Assembly (NCBI RefSeq): GCF_014155765.1
Contig: NZ_SCKT01000003.1
Coordinates: 317,304 to 381,303 of the forward strand
Reading direction: 5' to 3'
Length of the DNA stretch: 64,000 nucleotides
Source: Pantoea dispersa
GTDB lineage: Bacteria > Pseudomonadota > Gammaproteobacteria > Enterobacterales > Enterobacteriaceae
The position numbers and the translations under genes are program-made. Below are positions 7,830-17,801 of this stretch, piece after piece; position 1 is the stretch's first letter, and each line of letters opens with the position of its first letter. The notes under the pieces were generated by a model. It worked only from the letters and a program-made list of their open reading frames with translations, had not been told where the DNA came from and did not search any database.

Positions 7830-8501
7830 ATGCGTCTCTTACTGGTGGAAGATACCGTCGAGCTGGCCAACTGGCTGCAGAAAGCGCTGACGCAAAAAGG
7901 CTTCGCCGTGGACTGGGTGGCCGACGGCGTGGCGGCGGATCATGTGCTGCAAAGCGAAGACTATGCGCTGGTGGTGCTGGATGTGTCGCTGCCGCGGCTC
8001 GATGGCCTGGCGGTGCTGGCGCGCCTGCGCAAGCGCGGGCAACGCGTGCCGGTGCTGCTGCTCACCGCACAGAGCGCGCTGCAACAGCGCGTGCAGGGGC
8101 TGAATGCGGGCGCCGATGATTACCTCACCAAGCCGTTTGAGCTGGACGAGCTGGACGCGCGTCTGCGCGCGCTGCTGCGCCGCAGTCAGGGGCAGGCCAC
8201 GCAGACGCAAAGCCTCGGCCAGCTGGAGCGCGATGCGGAAGGCTATTTCCTGCTGAATCACAAACCGCTGCCGCTGACGCCGCGCGAGGCCAGCGTGCTG
8301 TCGACGCTGATGCAGCGCCCGGGAAGGCCGGTGTCACGCCAGCATCTGTACGAGCAGACCTTTACGCTGGCGGATGAGGCCAGCCCGGAGAGCATTGAGC
8401 TGTATGTGCATCGGGTACGCAAAAAGCTGGCGGGCAGCGACGTGGCAATCGTCACACTGCGCGGCCTCGGCTACAGCCTCGAGGTTCAGCCGTGCGACTG
8501 A
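7830..8501 (+). CDS. tctD: OmpR-family response regulator TctD
   Basis: A 223-residue regulator with an N-terminal receiver domain (about 1-115: acidic pair at Glu7-Asp8, phosphoacceptor Asp51 in VVLDVSLPRLDG, LTKPF lysine near 101) and a C-terminal winged helix (about 125-220, ending VTLRGLGYSLE). In Salmonella TctD with TctE activates the tricarboxylate transporter. Here it is divergent from tctCBA and overlaps tctE by 10 bp, so the two are translationally coupled. AGGATG precedes the start. Confidence 0.93.
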   Translation: MRLLLVEDTVELANWLQKALTQKGFAVDWVADGVAADHVLQSEDYALVVLDVSLPRLDGLAVLARLRKRGQRVPVLLLTAQSALQQRVQGLNAGADDYLTKPFELDELDARLRALLRRSQGQATQTQSLGQLERDAEGYFLLNHKPLPLTPREASVLSTLMQRPGRPVSRQHLYEQTFTLADEASPESIELYVHRVRKKLAGSDVAIVTLRGLGYSLEVQPCD

Positions 8502-9868
8502 TCCACTCGCTGCGCGGTGAACTGCTGGCGTGGCTGGGCGCGCCGCTGCTGCTGCTGTGGGGATTGTCGGTCTACACCCATTATCAGAGCGCGCTGCAGG
8601 CGGCGAATCAGGCTTACGATCGCTCGCTGCTGGCCTCGGCGCGCACCGTGGCCGAGCGGCTGGTGGTGCGTCATCAGCGCCTGGAGGTGGATGTGCCCTG
8701 GGTGGTGCTGGACAGCTTTGAGCGCAACATGAACGATCAGCTGTTCTATCAGGTGATTTCGCCCGAAGGTCGCACGCTGTCTGGCTACCCGGATTTACCG
8801 CTGGTGCCGGGCAACGCGCCGCTGTCCGATGTCTATCCGGCGCTGGTGCATTTCTACGATGCGCACTACCGCAAGCAGCCGATTCGCGTGGCCGCGCTGT
8901 GGCAGCCGGTGAACGAGGAAGGCGTACAGGGCATGGCGCTGGTGCTGGTGGCGGAAACGCTTAACTCACGTCACGCCTTTGCCGACAGTCTGCTGCGCAC
9001 CGCGCTGATCAGCCAGAGTTTTCTGGTGCTGATTACGCTGCTGCTGGCCGGGCTGCTGCTGCGTAAAGTGCTGCGCCCGCTGCGCCGGCTGTCACGCATG
9101 ATGCTGCGCCGCGCGCCGGGTGAACTGACACCCCTGCCGTCGCTGCTGCCGTGGTCAGAACTGCAGCCGCTGATCATCGCCTTCAACCGCCATCTGGAGC
9201 GGCTGCGCGGACTGCTGGCGCGGCAGGAGCGCTTTAGCGCCGATGTGTCGCACCAGCTGCGCACGCCGCTCACTATTCTGAAAACCCAGGTCGGCGTCGC
9301 GCTCAGCAGCGACGACCCGCAGCAGTGGCGCGAAAGCCTGCAGGGCATGCGCCACACGCTGGACGACACCGTCCAGCTCACCGATCGCCTGCTGCAGCTG
9401 GCGCAAATCAGGGCGCGCCACGGCGAAGACAAGCCCTTCAGCAAGGTCAACCTGAGCGACATCGTGCAGCAGGCCTGTTTCAGCGGCTATGCGGCGGCGC
9501 GGCGTAAACAGATCGATCTGGGCTTTGAAGAGCAGGCGGCGAGCCAGGTGCAGGGCGATGCGCTGCTGCTGGCCGAGCTGTGCGCCAACCTGCTGGATAA
9601 CGCCATCAAATACACGCCGCACGGCGGCACGGTGACTGCGCGGCTGCGGCAAAAGGTGCTGGAAATTGAAGACAGCGGGCCGGGCATCGCGGCGGATCAG
9701 CAGCGGCAGGCACTGCAGCCGTTTGGCCGGCTCGATCACGCCAGCCAGCCCGGCGCGGGCATTGGACTGGCGCTGGTGCAGGATATCTGCGCCTGGCACG
9801 GCGCTCAGCTGCAGCTGGACCGCAGCCCGCAGCTGGGCGGACTGCGGGTGACGGTTAGCTTTCGCTGA
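8492..9868 (+). CDS. tctE: Sensor histidine kinase TctE
   Basis: A 458-residue membrane kinase. Two membrane segments (about 8-28 and 168-190) flank a periplasmic sensor region of about 140 residues. Next come a HAMP-like stretch, the H-box SADVSHQLRTPLTIL with phosphoacceptor His254, an N-box ELCANLLDNAIKYTP and the G-box IEDSGPGIA. It should sense external tricarboxylate and phosphorylate TctD. Translation starts at a GTG inside the end of tctD. Its 3' end overlaps the convergent transporter gene by 14 bp. Confidence 0.93.
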   Translation: MRLIHSLRGELLAWLGAPLLLLWGLSVYTHYQSALQAANQAYDRSLLASARTVAERLVVRHQRLEVDVPWVVLDSFERNMNDQLFYQVISPEGRTLSGYPDLPLVPGNAPLSDVYPALVHFYDAHYRKQPIRVAALWQPVNEEGVQGMALVLVAETLNSRHAFADSLLRTALISQSFLVLITLLLAGLLLRKVLRPLRRLSRMMLRRAPGELTPLPSLLPWSELQPLIIAFNRHLERLRGLLARQERFSADVSHQLRTPLTILKTQVGVALSSDDPQQWRESLQGMRHTLDDTVQLTDRLLQLAQIRARHGEDKPFSKVNLSDIVQQACFSGYAAARRKQIDLGFEEQAASQVQGDALLLAELCANLLDNAIKYTPHGGTVTARLRQKVLEIEDSGPGIAADQQRQALQPFGRLDHASQPGAGIGLALVQDICAWHGAQLQLDRSPQLGGLRVTVSFR

Positions 9869-10760
9869 TCGGCGGAGCCATCACGCGCGCTTTACGCAGC
9901 GGGGTTTTCAGCCGCTGCGCCAGGATCACCCCGACCAGCGTCAGACCGCCGCCAATCCAGTGATAAGCATGCAACTGTTCGTGCAGGAACAGCACGGCAA
10001 TGAGGGCGGTAAACACCGGCACCACGTTCATGAAAATACTGGTGGTGCTGGCGCCGAGGCGCTGCACGCCAAGGATCCACAGGAACGGCGCCACAATCGA
10101 GGCAAACAGCCCGGCGAACAGCACCAGCGGAATATTGTCGGCATTCAGCGCCACCTCCGGCGCGTGCCAGAAGCCGGGCAGCAGCAACAGCACGCCGAAG
10201 AAGATTTGCACGTACAGGCTTTGCCACGTCGGCAGCGGGATTGCCCAGCGCTTCGTCAGTACGCCGTACAGCGCGTAGGAGGTTGAGGCCGCCAGCATCA
10301 TCAGCTCGCCGTTGCCGAGGCGCTGGCTCAGCAGCTGCGCCGGGTTGCCGGCGCTCACCAGCCACACCAGCCCGGCAAACGACAGCAGGCCGCCAATCAG
10401 AATGCCGCGCGTCGGCGCAAGGCGCAGCACCACCAGGCTGAGCAGGATGGTCAGCAGCGGAATGGTGGCGCCAAGAATCCCCATCATTACCGCCGAAACG
10501 CTGTGTGCCGCATAATAGGCGAGGCTCTGGTACAGCACCATGCCGAGCAGGCCCAGCACCAGTAAGCGCCACAGCTGGGTTTTGATGGTGTGACGATGGC
10601 GCCATACGCCCGGCAGGCAGAACGGCGTAAGCACCAGCAGCGCCAGCAGCCAGCGGTAAAAAGAGATGGCAGCAGGATCGATGCTGCCGGCAGACAGCTT
10701 GCTGACGATGGTGTTGATCGACCAGATCAGCACCGCCACCAGCGGTAACAATAAGTTCAT
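9855..10760 (-). CDS. EamA-family (DMT) inner-membrane transporter
   Basis: A 301-residue hydrophobic protein with ten predicted membrane helices in two EamA repeats (about 5-140 and 150-285). Motifs include FYRWLLALLVLTPFCL and, in the second repeat, VVPVFTALIAVLFLHEQLH. Family members export metabolites, amino acids or drugs; the substrate cannot be predicted. I chose the ATG at 10760, which has GGAG seven bases upstream. The gene is divergent from an AraC-type regulator, an arrangement like nimT-nimR in E. coli, but orthology is not claimed. The last 14 bp overlap the tctE 3' end. Confidence 0.85.
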   Translation of the reverse strand: MNLLLPLVAVLIWSINTIVSKLSAGSIDPAAISFYRWLLALLVLTPFCLPGVWRHRHTIKTQLWRLLVLGLLGMVLYQSLAYYAAHSVSAVMMGILGATIPLLTILLSLVVLRLAPTRGILIGGLLSFAGLVWLVSAGNPAQLLSQRLGNGELMMLAASTSYALYGVLTKRWAIPLPTWQSLYVQIFFGVLLLLPGFWHAPEVALNADNIPLVLFAGLFASIVAPFLWILGVQRLGASTTSIFMNVVPVFTALIAVLFLHEQLHAYHWIGGGLTLVGVILAQRLKTPLRKARVMAPPISES

Positions 10761-10855
10761 AGTACGGCTCCAAATGTAAATCGCGACTAGCTTACGTTTG
10801 ACCGGTTTAAAGCAGATAGTTAAAATCGGACAAAATTCGTTAGTGACCGGACAGA

Positions 10856-11635
10856 ATGAATCTTCAGGTTGAGTATCAGCCACCGCGCGACGCGCCGCTG
10901 CTGCGTTTTTTCATGCGCTATGAGCAAACCAACGCCAAAACCGAATACCTGCCGCACCAGCACGACTGGGGCCAGGCGATATTTGTCACCAGCCACGTGC
11001 TGGAGATGGAAGTGGAGGGCGAGCGGCTGCTGACGCCGGCCGAAATGCCGATCTGGATCCCGCCGGGCCAGCGCCACAGCAGCTACAACCACTGTCAGGC
11101 GCAGTTTCGCACCTTCAACCTTGCCGCGGATTTATGCGCCGGCATGCCGGAGAAAGCCTGCCTGCTGAGCGTGGACGCCATCGTGCACGCCATCATGAAT
11201 GATTTTGCCCGCCGCGCGCTGGAGCAGCCGCAGAGCGACGCCGACTGGCGGCTGTGCGAAGTGCTGATTGATCGGCTGCGTCTCGCGCCGGTGAACACCA
11301 GCTATCTGCCGATGTCCGACGATAAATTCCTCGCGCCGATTCTGCGCGCGCTGGAAGAGAACCCGGGTGATAACACTACGCTGGCACAATGGGCGAAGCG
11401 CGTGTTTACCACCGAGCGTACGCTGGCGCGGCGCTGTCAGCAGCAGCTGCAGATGTCATTCAGCGAGTGGCGCCAGCGTTTACGCTTTTTGCGCGCGATT
11501 GCGCTGCTGGAGCAGGGCTGCAGCGTGCAGGGCATCGCCCACGAGCTGGGCTACAGCTCCGCCTCCGCGCTGATCGTGATGTTTCAGCAGCAGGCGGGCA
11601 CCACGCCGGATCGCTATCGCAGTCGGTTAGGTTAA
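10856..11635 (+). CDS. AraC-family transcriptional regulator with cupin sensor domain
   Basis: A 259-residue regulator with an N-terminal cupin-like domain (about 20-105: LPHQHDWGQAIFV, PIWIPPGQRHSSYN) and a C-terminal double helix-turn-helix (about 165-258: TTLAQWAKRVFTTERTLARR and VQGIAHELGYSSASALIVMF). The architecture resembles the NimR/RipA-type short AraC regulators. It is divergent from the EamA transporter, the most likely target. TGACCGG occurs twice in the intergenic region (10799-10805 and 10844-10850), possibly part of an operator. Confidence 0.88.
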   Translation: MNLQVEYQPPRDAPLLRFFMRYEQTNAKTEYLPHQHDWGQAIFVTSHVLEMEVEGERLLTPAEMPIWIPPGQRHSSYNHCQAQFRTFNLAADLCAGMPEKACLLSVDAIVHAIMNDFARRALEQPQSDADWRLCEVLIDRLRLAPVNTSYLPMSDDKFLAPILRALEENPGDNTTLAQWAKRVFTTERTLARRCQQQLQMSFSEWRQRLRFLRAIALLEQGCSVQGIAHELGYSSASALIVMFQQQAGTTPDRYRSRLG

Positions 11636-11692
11636 TCCCCGGCTTTGTGCCATGATATGCCCCGTTTATTTCAAGCAGACAGGACCGCCGCC

Positions 11693-12829
11693 GTGAAAAT
11701 TCTCGTCGATGAAAATATGCCCTACGCCCGTGAACTGTTCAGCCGCACCGGAGAGGTGGTGGCGGTGCCGGGCCGCCCGCTGCCGGCAGCCGAACTGCAG
11801 GATGCCAGCGCGCTGATGGTGCGCTCCGTCACCAAAGTGGATGCCGCGCTGCTGGCCGGCACGCCGGTGAAGTTTGTCGGCACCGCCACTGCCGGCACCG
11901 ATCATGTCGATGATGCCTCGCTGGCGGCGGCCGGTATCGGCTTCTCGGCCGCGCCGGGCTGTAACGCGATTGCGGTGGTGGAATATGTGTTCTCCGCGCT
12001 GCTGCTGCTGGCCGAACGCGACGGCTTTGATCTGCGCGATCGCACCGTGGGCATCGTCGGCGTCGGTAACGTGGGCGGACGGCTGGCCAAACGCCTCGCC
12101 GCGTGGGGAGTAAAAACCCTGCTGTGCGATCCGCCGCGCGCCGATCGCGGCGATGACGAAGATTTCCACTCGCTCGACGCGCTGGTGGCCCAGGCCGATA
12201 TCCTGACCTTTCATACGCCGCTGTTTAAAGACGGCCGCTACAAAAGCTGGCATCTGGCCGATGCTGCACTGCTGATGGCGCTGCGCCCCAACACCATCCT
12301 GATCAATGCCTGCCGGGGTCCGGTGGTGGATAACGCCGCGCTGCTGGAGGTGCTCCGGTTGCGTAACGATCTCAGCGTGGTGCTGGACGTGTGGGAACCG
12401 GAGCCGGATCTCAACCTCGATCTGCTGGACAAGGTCGATATCGCCACCGCGCATATCGCCGGTTATACCCTTGAAGGGAAAGCGCGCGGCACCACTCAGG
12501 TATTTGAGGCGTGGAGCGAATTTATTGGTCAGCCGCAGCAGGTGGCGCTGGACACGCTGCTGCCGCGCCCCGAGTTTGGCACCCTTACGCTGCACGGCAA
12601 GCTCGATCAGCCGACGCTGAAACGCCTGGTGCATCTGGTGTATGATGTGCGCCGCGACGATGCGCCACTGCGCAAAGTGGCCGCGCAGCCGGGCGAATTT
12701 GATCGCCTGCGCAAGCAGTATGTCGAGCGCCGCGAGTGGTCTTCGCTGCAGGTGATCTGTGATGAGGCGGAGAGCGCGGCGCTGCTCAATCAGCTTGGCT
12801 TCAGCGCCACGCTGCAGGCGAATCACTAA
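11693..12829 (+). CDS. pdxB: Erythronate-4-phosphate dehydrogenase
   Basis: Oxidises 4-phosphoerythronate in the DXP-dependent pyridoxal 5'-phosphate pathway. The 378 residues equal the E. coli length when translation starts at the GTG at 11693 ([14 protein letters not shown] follows). The Rossmann motif [11 protein letters not shown] lies near 118-128. The catalytic residues are visible: Arg208 in [10 protein letters not shown], the glutamate in [10 protein letters not shown] (about 237) and the histidine in ATAHIAGYT (about 254). The C-terminal PdxB dimerisation domain is present. An upstream in-frame ATG at 11645 lies before any family homology and was not used. Confidence 0.96.
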   Translation: MKILVDENMPYARELFSRTGEVVAVPGRPLPAAELQDASALMVRSVTKVDAALLAGTPVKFVGTATAGTDHVDDASLAAAGIGFSAAPGCNAIAVVEYVFSALLLLAERDGFDLRDRTVGIVGVGNVGGRLAKRLAAWGVKTLLCDPPRADRGDDEDFHSLDALVAQADILTFHTPLFKDGRYKSWHLADAALLMALRPNTILINACRGPVVDNAALLEVLRLRNDLSVVLDVWEPEPDLNLDLLDKVDIATAHIAGYTLEGKARGTTQVFEAWSEFIGQPQQVALDTLLPRPEFGTLTLHGKLDQPTLKRLVHLVYDVRRDDAPLRKVAAQPGEFDRLRKQYVERREWSSLQVICDEAESAALLNQLGFSATLQANH

Positions 12830-12852
12830 TCTCTGATTTTTCTGAATTAATG

Positions 12853-12881
12853 GGCGATGCATGTCATCGCCTCTCTTTTTT
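12853..12881 (+). terminator. Terminator between pdxB and usg
   Basis: GGCGATG / CATCGCC stem followed by a run of Ts, 24 bp after the pdxB stop. It separates pdxB from the usg-truA-dedA unit. Confidence 0.75.
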
Positions 12882-12906
12882 ATGTCATTGTCTGGAGTAA
12901 ACCAAC

Positions 12907-13917
12907 ATGTCTGACGGCTGGAATATTGCGCTACTGGGCGCGACAGGCGCAGTAGGGAACGCTGTACTGGAACTGCTGGCGGAACGCCAGTTCCCGGTTG
13001 GTGAGTTGTATCTGCTGGCGAGTGAAAACAGCGCCGGCGAAAGCGTGCGCTTTGACGGTCGCTCGCTGCGCGTGCAGGACGCGGCGGAATTTGACTGGTC
13101 GCAGGCGCAGCTGGCGTTCTTTACCGCCGGTCGCGAGGCGTCGGCGCGTTATGCCGAAGAAGCCGCCAGCCAGGGCTGCCTGGTAATCGACAGCAGCGAC
13201 CTGTTCGCGCTGGAGCCGGACGTGCCGCTGGTGGTGCCGGATGTCAATCCACAGGTGCTGGCGGATTACCGCAATCGCAACATCATTACCGTGGCCGATG
13301 CGCTGGTGAGCCAGCTGTTAAGCGCCATCAAACCGCTGGTGGATACCGCCGGTTTAGGCCGTCTGCAGGTGACCAATCTGGTGTCGGTCTCCAGCCACGG
13401 TAAAGCAGCAGTTGATGGACTGGCCGGTGAGAGCGCGCGGCTGCTGAACGGCGTACCGGCCGATGAGCACTATTTTGGCCGCCAGCTGGCGTTCAACCTG
13501 CTGCCGCAGCAGGCGGACAGTGCCGGCAGCGTGGCGAGCGAGCGCCGGCTGGTCGATCAGGTACGGAAAGTGCTGCAGGACGAAGGATTACCGATTGCGG
13601 TGAGCAGCGTGCAGGCGCCGGTATTCTACGGCAACGCGCAGATCGTCTATATCGAGAACCTGCGGCCGCTGTCGGCGGAGGAAGCGCGTGACGAACTGGC
13701 GCGCGCCGACGATATCAGCCTGAGCGACGACGGTGATTACCCGACGCCGGTCAGCGACGCCTCCGGCAGTGAAGCCCTGAGCATTGGCAGCGTGCGCAAC
13801 GACTACGGCATCCCGGAGCTGCTGCAGTTCTGGTCGGTGGCCGACAACATCCGCTTCGGCGGCGCGCTGATGGCGGTGAAAACCGCAGAGAAGCTGGTGC
13901 AGGAGTATCTGTATTAA
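12907..13917 (+). CDS. usg: USG-1 protein, aspartate-semialdehyde dehydrogenase homolog
   Basis: A 336-residue protein of the aspartate-semialdehyde dehydrogenase fold. The N-terminal dinucleotide motif [16 protein letters not shown] is intact. At the position of the catalytic cysteine the sequence reads [16 protein letters not shown], without a cysteine, as expected for Usg proteins, which are thought to lack Asd activity. Its role is unknown. Start with GGAG upstream. It overlaps truA by one base (TAATG), so the genes are translationally coupled, as in E. coli. Confidence 0.9.
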   Translation: MSDGWNIALLGATGAVGNAVLELLAERQFPVGELYLLASENSAGESVRFDGRSLRVQDAAEFDWSQAQLAFFTAGREASARYAEEAASQGCLVIDSSDLFALEPDVPLVVPDVNPQVLADYRNRNIITVADALVSQLLSAIKPLVDTAGLGRLQVTNLVSVSSHGKAAVDGLAGESARLLNGVPADEHYFGRQLAFNLLPQQADSAGSVASERRLVDQVRKVLQDEGLPIAVSSVQAPVFYGNAQIVYIENLRPLSAEEARDELARADDISLSDDGDYPTPVSDASGSEALSIGSVRNDYGIPELLQFWSVADNIRFGGALMAVKTAEKLVQEYLY

Positions 13918-14729
13918 TGCTGGAAAACGCGACCCCGTTTAAGCTGGCGCTCGGCATTGAGTATGACGGCAGCCGTTACTACGGCTGGCAGCGCCAGAAT
14001 GAAGTACGCAGCGTGCAGGAAAAGCTGGAAAAAGCGCTGGCGAAAGTGGCCAATCACCCGGTGAACGTGTTCTGCGCCGGACGCACCGACGCGGGCGTGC
14101 ACGGCACCGGCCAGGTGGTGCATTTTGAGACCACCTCCTCGCGTGCCGACAGCGCCTGGACGCTGGGCGTGAACGCCAACCTGCCGGACGATATTGCGGT
14201 GCGCTGGGTGAAAGCGGTGCCGGAAAGCTTTCACGCGCGCTTCAGCGCCACCGCGCGCCGTTATCGCTACGTGATTTACAACCAGCGGCTGCGCCCGGCA
14301 ATTCTCGGCAACGGCATTACCCATTTTTACCATCCGCTGGATGCGGAAAAGATGCACCGCGCCGCTCAGGCTTTACTGGGTGAGAACGATTTTACCTCGT
14401 TCCGTGCGGTGCAGTGCCAGTCGCGCACGCCGTGGCGCAACGTGATGCATCTCAACGTCACGCGCCTGGGGCCGTACGTGATTGTCGATATCAAAGCCAA
14501 TGCCTTTGTACATCATATGGTGCGCAATATCGTCGGCAGTCTGCTGGAGATTGGCTGCGGCAATCAGCTGGAAACGTGGATGGCCACGCTGCTGGCGGCA
14601 AAAGATCGCACGCTGGCGGCGGCAACGGCGAAAGCCGAAGGGCTGTATCTGGTGGCGGTGGATTACCCTGCTCAGTTTGCGTTACCTCAGCCTGCGCTGG
14701 GACCGTTGTTCCTCGCGGATTCATTTTAA
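13917..14729 (+). CDS. truA: tRNA pseudouridine(38-40) synthase TruA
   Basis: Converts uridines 38, 39 and 40 in the tRNA anticodon arm to pseudouridine. The 270-residue protein has the TruA fold. The catalytic aspartate is Asp58 in [14 protein letters not shown], and the conserved [10 protein letters not shown] and [11 protein letters not shown] motifs follow. The start codon overlaps the usg stop. The last residues PLFLADSF are typical of enterobacterial TruA. dedA follows 27 bp later. Confidence 0.97.
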   Translation: MLENATPFKLALGIEYDGSRYYGWQRQNEVRSVQEKLEKALAKVANHPVNVFCAGRTDAGVHGTGQVVHFETTSSRADSAWTLGVNANLPDDIAVRWVKAVPESFHARFSATARRYRYVIYNQRLRPAILGNGITHFYHPLDAEKMHRAAQALLGENDFTSFRAVQCQSRTPWRNVMHLNVTRLGPYVIVDIKANAFVHHMVRNIVGSLLEIGCGNQLETWMATLLAAKDRTLAAATAKAEGLYLVAVDYPAQFALPQPALGPLFLADSF

Positions 14730-14756
14730 TCGGAAAGTGTCAGGGAGTTAGCTGTT

Positions 14757-15419
14757 ATGGAGTTTATCCACTTTATCGTCGATTTCATTCTGCACATTGA
14801 CGTGCATCTGGCCGAGCTGGTGGCGCAGTACGGCATCTGGATTTACGCCATTTTGTTCCTGATTCTGTTCTGTGAAACCGGGCTGGTGGTCACGCCGTTC
14901 CTGCCGGGTGATTCGCTGCTGTTCGTCGCCGGTGCGCTGGCGGCGCTGCCGGGCAACGACCTCAACGTGCACCTGATGGTGACGCTGCTGGTGATTGCCG
15001 CGATCCTCGGCGACGCGGTTAACTACACCATTGGCCGGCTGTTTGGCGAGAAGCTGTTCAGCAACCCGAACTCGAAAATTTTCCGCCGCAGCTACCTCGA
15101 CAAAACCCACGCGTTTTACGATCGCCACGGCGGCAAAACCATTATACTTGCGCGCTTTGTGCCAATCGTGCGAACCTTTGCCCCCTTTGTGGCGGGAATG
15201 GGACACATGTCTTATCGCCACTTCGCGCTCTTTAACGTGACAGGCGCGCTGCTGTGGGTCCTGCTATTCTCCTATGCCGGTTACCTGTTTGGTGACCTGC
15301 CGGTGGTGCAGGAAAACCTTAAGTTGCTGATTGTCGGCATCATCATTGTCTCGGTACTGCCAGGCGTGATTGAAGTGTGGCGTCACCGCCGCCAGGCGCG
15401 TCAGCACAAGTCGCAGTAA
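14757..15419 (+). CDS. dedA: DedA-family inner-membrane protein
   Basis: A 220-residue membrane protein of the DedA/SNARE-associated (VTT) family. The conserved [14 protein letters not shown] and the [20 protein letters not shown] motif (two arginines and proline) are present, with about five hydrophobic segments. Members act in undecaprenyl-phosphate or phospholipid flipping and membrane homeostasis; the exact role of this paralog is not settled. Gene order truA-dedA-accD is that of E. coli. The C-terminus is basic ([15 protein letters not shown]). Confidence 0.92.
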   Translation: MEFIHFIVDFILHIDVHLAELVAQYGIWIYAILFLILFCETGLVVTPFLPGDSLLFVAGALAALPGNDLNVHLMVTLLVIAAILGDAVNYTIGRLFGEKLFSNPNSKIFRRSYLDKTHAFYDRHGGKTIILARFVPIVRTFAPFVAGMGHMSYRHFALFNVTGALLWVLLFSYAGYLFGDLPVVQENLKLLIVGIIIVSVLPGVIEVWRHRRQARQHKSQ

Positions 15420-15435
15420 GCCTGTTACCAGATTT

Positions 15436-15444
15436 TTATCCACA
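15436..15444 (+). other. Perfect DnaA-box sequence upstream of accD
   Basis: TTATCCACA matches the strong DnaA-box consensus exactly. It is single and lies 17 bp after dedA, about 108 bp before the accD start. It could allow DnaA influence on accD or be chance. Confidence 0.45.
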
Positions 15445-15483
15445 GCGTGAACGGGTTGTGGTTTAATGAGCGACATTTACGGC

Positions 15484-15505
15484 CTGCTGAAGGTGATTTC
15501 AGCAG
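15484..15505 (+). other. Hairpin in the accD leader
   Basis: CTGCTGAA / TTCAGCAG are perfect 8-bp arms with a 6-nt loop, ending 46 nt before the accD start. There is no T-run, so it is not a standard terminator; it may affect stability or translation of the accD mRNA. Confidence 0.4.
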
Positions 15506-15551
15506 TAACGACAAGACTGGACCAGGTCAGCATTAAACAGAAAGGTCATCA

Positions 15552-16460
15552 ATGAGCTGGATTGAACGCATACTGAATAAAAGCACTACCACGCCTTCGC
15601 GCAAAGCCAGCATCCCGGAAGGGGTGTGGACCAAATGCGATAGCTGTGGTCAGGTGCTGTACCGCGCCGAGCTGGAGCGCAACCTTGAAGTCTGCCCGAA
15701 GTGCGACCACCACATGCGTATGCACGCGCGCGAGCGTCTGCATAGCCTGATGGATGAAGGTTCGATGACAGAGCTGGGTAGCGAGCTGGAACCGAAAGAC
15801 CTGCTCAAGTTCCGCGACTCGAAGAAGTACAAAGATCGTCTGGTTGCGGCACAGAAAGAGACCGGCGAGAAAGATGCGCTGGTGGTAATGAAAGGCCAGC
15901 TGCACGGTATGCCGGTGGTGGCCGCCGCGTTTGAGTTCTCCTTTATGGGCGGCTCAATGGGCTCGGTGGTCGGCGCCCGTTTCGTGCGTGCGGTTGAGCA
16001 GGCGCTGGAAGACAACTGCCCGCTGATCTGCTTCTCCGCCTCAGGTGGTGCGCGTATGCAGGAAGCGCTGCAGTCGCTGATGCAGATGGCGAAAACCAGT
16101 GCGGCGCTGGCAAAAATGCAGGAGCGCGGTCTGCCGTATATTTCGGTACTGACCGACCCGACCATGGGTGGCGTCTCCGCCAGCTTCGCGATGCTGGGCG
16201 ATTTGAACGTCGCAGAGCCAAAAGCGCTGATCGGCTTTGCCGGCCCACGCGTAATTGAACAGACGGTACGTGAAAAGCTGCCGCCGGGCTTCCAGCGCAG
16301 TGAGTTCCTGATCGAAAAAGGCGCGATCGACATGATCATCCGTCGTCCGGAAATGCGCTTTAAGCTGGCCAGCCTGCTGGCGAAAATGATGAACCTGCCG
16401 GCACCGCTGCAGGATGGTGATCGCCCGACTGCGGCTGAGCCGGAGAGCAACGAAGCCTGA
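15552..16460 (+). CDS. accD: Acetyl-CoA carboxylase carboxyltransferase subunit beta
   Basis: Forms with AccA the carboxyltransferase that makes malonyl-CoA from carboxybiotin and acetyl-CoA. The 302-residue protein has the N-terminal zinc ribbon (Cys29, Cys32, Cys48, Cys51) followed by the crotonase-like core with [19 protein letters not shown] and [16 protein letters not shown]. The E. coli zinc ribbon also binds mRNA for autoregulation. A terminator-like hairpin separates it from folC. Confidence 0.97.
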   Translation: MSWIERILNKSTTTPSRKASIPEGVWTKCDSCGQVLYRAELERNLEVCPKCDHHMRMHARERLHSLMDEGSMTELGSELEPKDLLKFRDSKKYKDRLVAAQKETGEKDALVVMKGQLHGMPVVAAAFEFSFMGGSMGSVVGARFVRAVEQALEDNCPLICFSASGGARMQEALQSLMQMAKTSAALAKMQERGLPYISVLTDPTMGGVSASFAMLGDLNVAEPKALIGFAGPRVIEQTVREKLPPGFQRSEFLIEKGAIDMIIRRPEMRFKLASLLAKMMNLPAPLQDGDRPTAAEPESNEA

Positions 16461-16470
16461 CAGGCAACCG

Positions 16471-16496
16471 AAAGGCGCAGAGTGATGCGCCTTTTT
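16471..16496 (+). terminator. Terminator between accD and folC
   Basis: AAAGGCGCA / TGCGCCTTT stem with a 6-nt loop and a T-run, 10 bp after accD. The folC start is only about 37 bp further on, so readthrough or a promoter overlapping the hairpin is likely. Confidence 0.75.
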
Positions 16497-16532
16497 ATTC
16501 ATGCACCACATCGTAAAGAGCTAACAGGGCAC

Positions 16533-17801
16533 ATGGACACTCTTCACCTCCCGCAAGCCACGTCGCCTCTGGCCACGTGGCTTCATTATCTTGAGCATCT
16601 GCATTCTCAGGCTATCGATCTGGGCCTGGATCGTATTCAGCGCGTCGCCGCACGCCTCGACCTGCTAAAACCCGCTCCGTTTGTCTTCACCGTCGCCGGC
16701 ACCAACGGCAAAGGCACCACCTGCCGTACGCTGGAAACCCTGCTGATGGCCGCAGGCTATCGCGTTGGCGTCTACAGCTCGCCGCATCTGGTGCGTTACA
16801 CCGAACGCGTGCGCGTGCAGGGCGCTGAGCTGGATGAAGCCCGGCACAGCGCCAGCTTTGCCGCCATCGAGGCCGGGCGCGGCGATATTTCGCTCACCTA
16901 CTTTGAGTTTGGCACGCTGTCCGCGCTCAATCTGTTCCGTGAAGCGCAGCTGGATGTCGTGATTCTGGAAGTGGGGCTGGGCGGCCGGCTGGATGCGACG
17001 AACATTGTCGACGCCGACGTGGCCGTGATCACCAGTATTGCGCTGGACCACACCGACTGGTTGGGGCCGGATCGCGCCAGCATCGGCCGCGAGAAGGCTG
17101 GCGTATTCCGCGGTGGTAAACCGGCGGTGGTCGGCGAGGCCGATATGCCCGCCACCATTGCCCAGGTGGCCGCGGAGAAGGGTGCGCAGCTATTACAAAT
17201 TAACCGCGACTGGCAGTGGCAGCGCGAGGGCGACAGCTGGACGTTGCAGGATGCCCAGGGTGAACTGCGCGATCTGCCGCTGCCCCAGGTGCCGCTCCCC
17301 AATGCGGCCACCGCCATTGCGGCGCTGCGCGCTTCCGGCCTGACGGTGAGCGAGGCGCTGATTCGTCAGCACCTGCCGCTGGCGATTCTGCCGGGACGTT
17401 TCCAGACGGTCAGCACCGCGCCGCGCGTGATCCTTGATGTGGCGCACAATCCGCATGCGGCTTATTATCTGGCTTCACGTCTCGCTGAGCTGCCGTCACA
17501 CGGCACGGTGCATGCGGTGGTTGGCATGCTGCACGACAAGGATATCGCCGGGACGCTGGCTGCGCTGGCACCGCAGGTCAACCGCTGGTACTGCGCGCCG
17601 CTCGACGGCCCGCGCGGCGCGTCCGCTGATGAGCTGATGGCGCATCTGCAGGGCGGCAGCGCCTGGCAGAACGTTGAAGCCGCGTGGCAGGCGGCGCGGC
17701 AGCAGGCTCAGCCCGACGATGTGATTCTGGTGTGCGGCTCGTTCCACACCGTGGCGCAGGTAATGCAATCGATGGCAGCGGAGAACGGCAGTGGCAAGTA
17801 A
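16533..17801 (+). CDS. folC: Bifunctional dihydrofolate synthase/folylpolyglutamate synthase
   Basis: Adds glutamate to dihydropteroate and then to reduced folates. The 422 residues equal the E. coli enzyme. The P-loop VAGTNGKGTTCRTLE lies at about 55-69, and the Mur-ligase-like motifs YFEFGTLSALNLF, EVGLGGRLDATN and SIALDHTDWLG follow; the C-terminal domain carries ILDVAHNPHAAYYLA. An in-frame ATG at 16482 lies in the accD terminator and was rejected; the start at 16533 fits the family N-terminus. The end overlaps dedD by 11 bp. Confidence 0.95.
   Translation: MDTLHLPQATSPLATWLHYLEHLHSQAIDLGLDRIQRVAARLDLLKPAPFVFTVAGTNGKGTTCRTLETLLMAAGYRVGVYSSPHLVRYTERVRVQGAELDEARHSASFAAIEAGRGDISLTYFEFGTLSALNLFREAQLDVVILEVGLGGRLDATNIVDADVAVITSIALDHTDWLGPDRASIGREKAGVFRGGKPAVVGEADMPATIAQVAAEKGAQLLQINRDWQWQREGDSWTLQDAQGELRDLPLPQVPLPNAATAIAALRASGLTVSEALIRQHLPLAILPGRFQTVSTAPRVILDVAHNPHAAYYLASRLAELPSHGTVHAVVGMLHDKDIAGTLAALAPQVNRWYCAPLDGPRGASADELMAHLQGGSAWQNVEAAWQAARQQAQPDDVILVCGSFHTVAQVMQSMAAENGSGK

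Noticed and set aside
11666-12862. 398-codon open frame on the - strand opposite pdxB
   Set aside because: Antisense shadow of pdxB without homology features.
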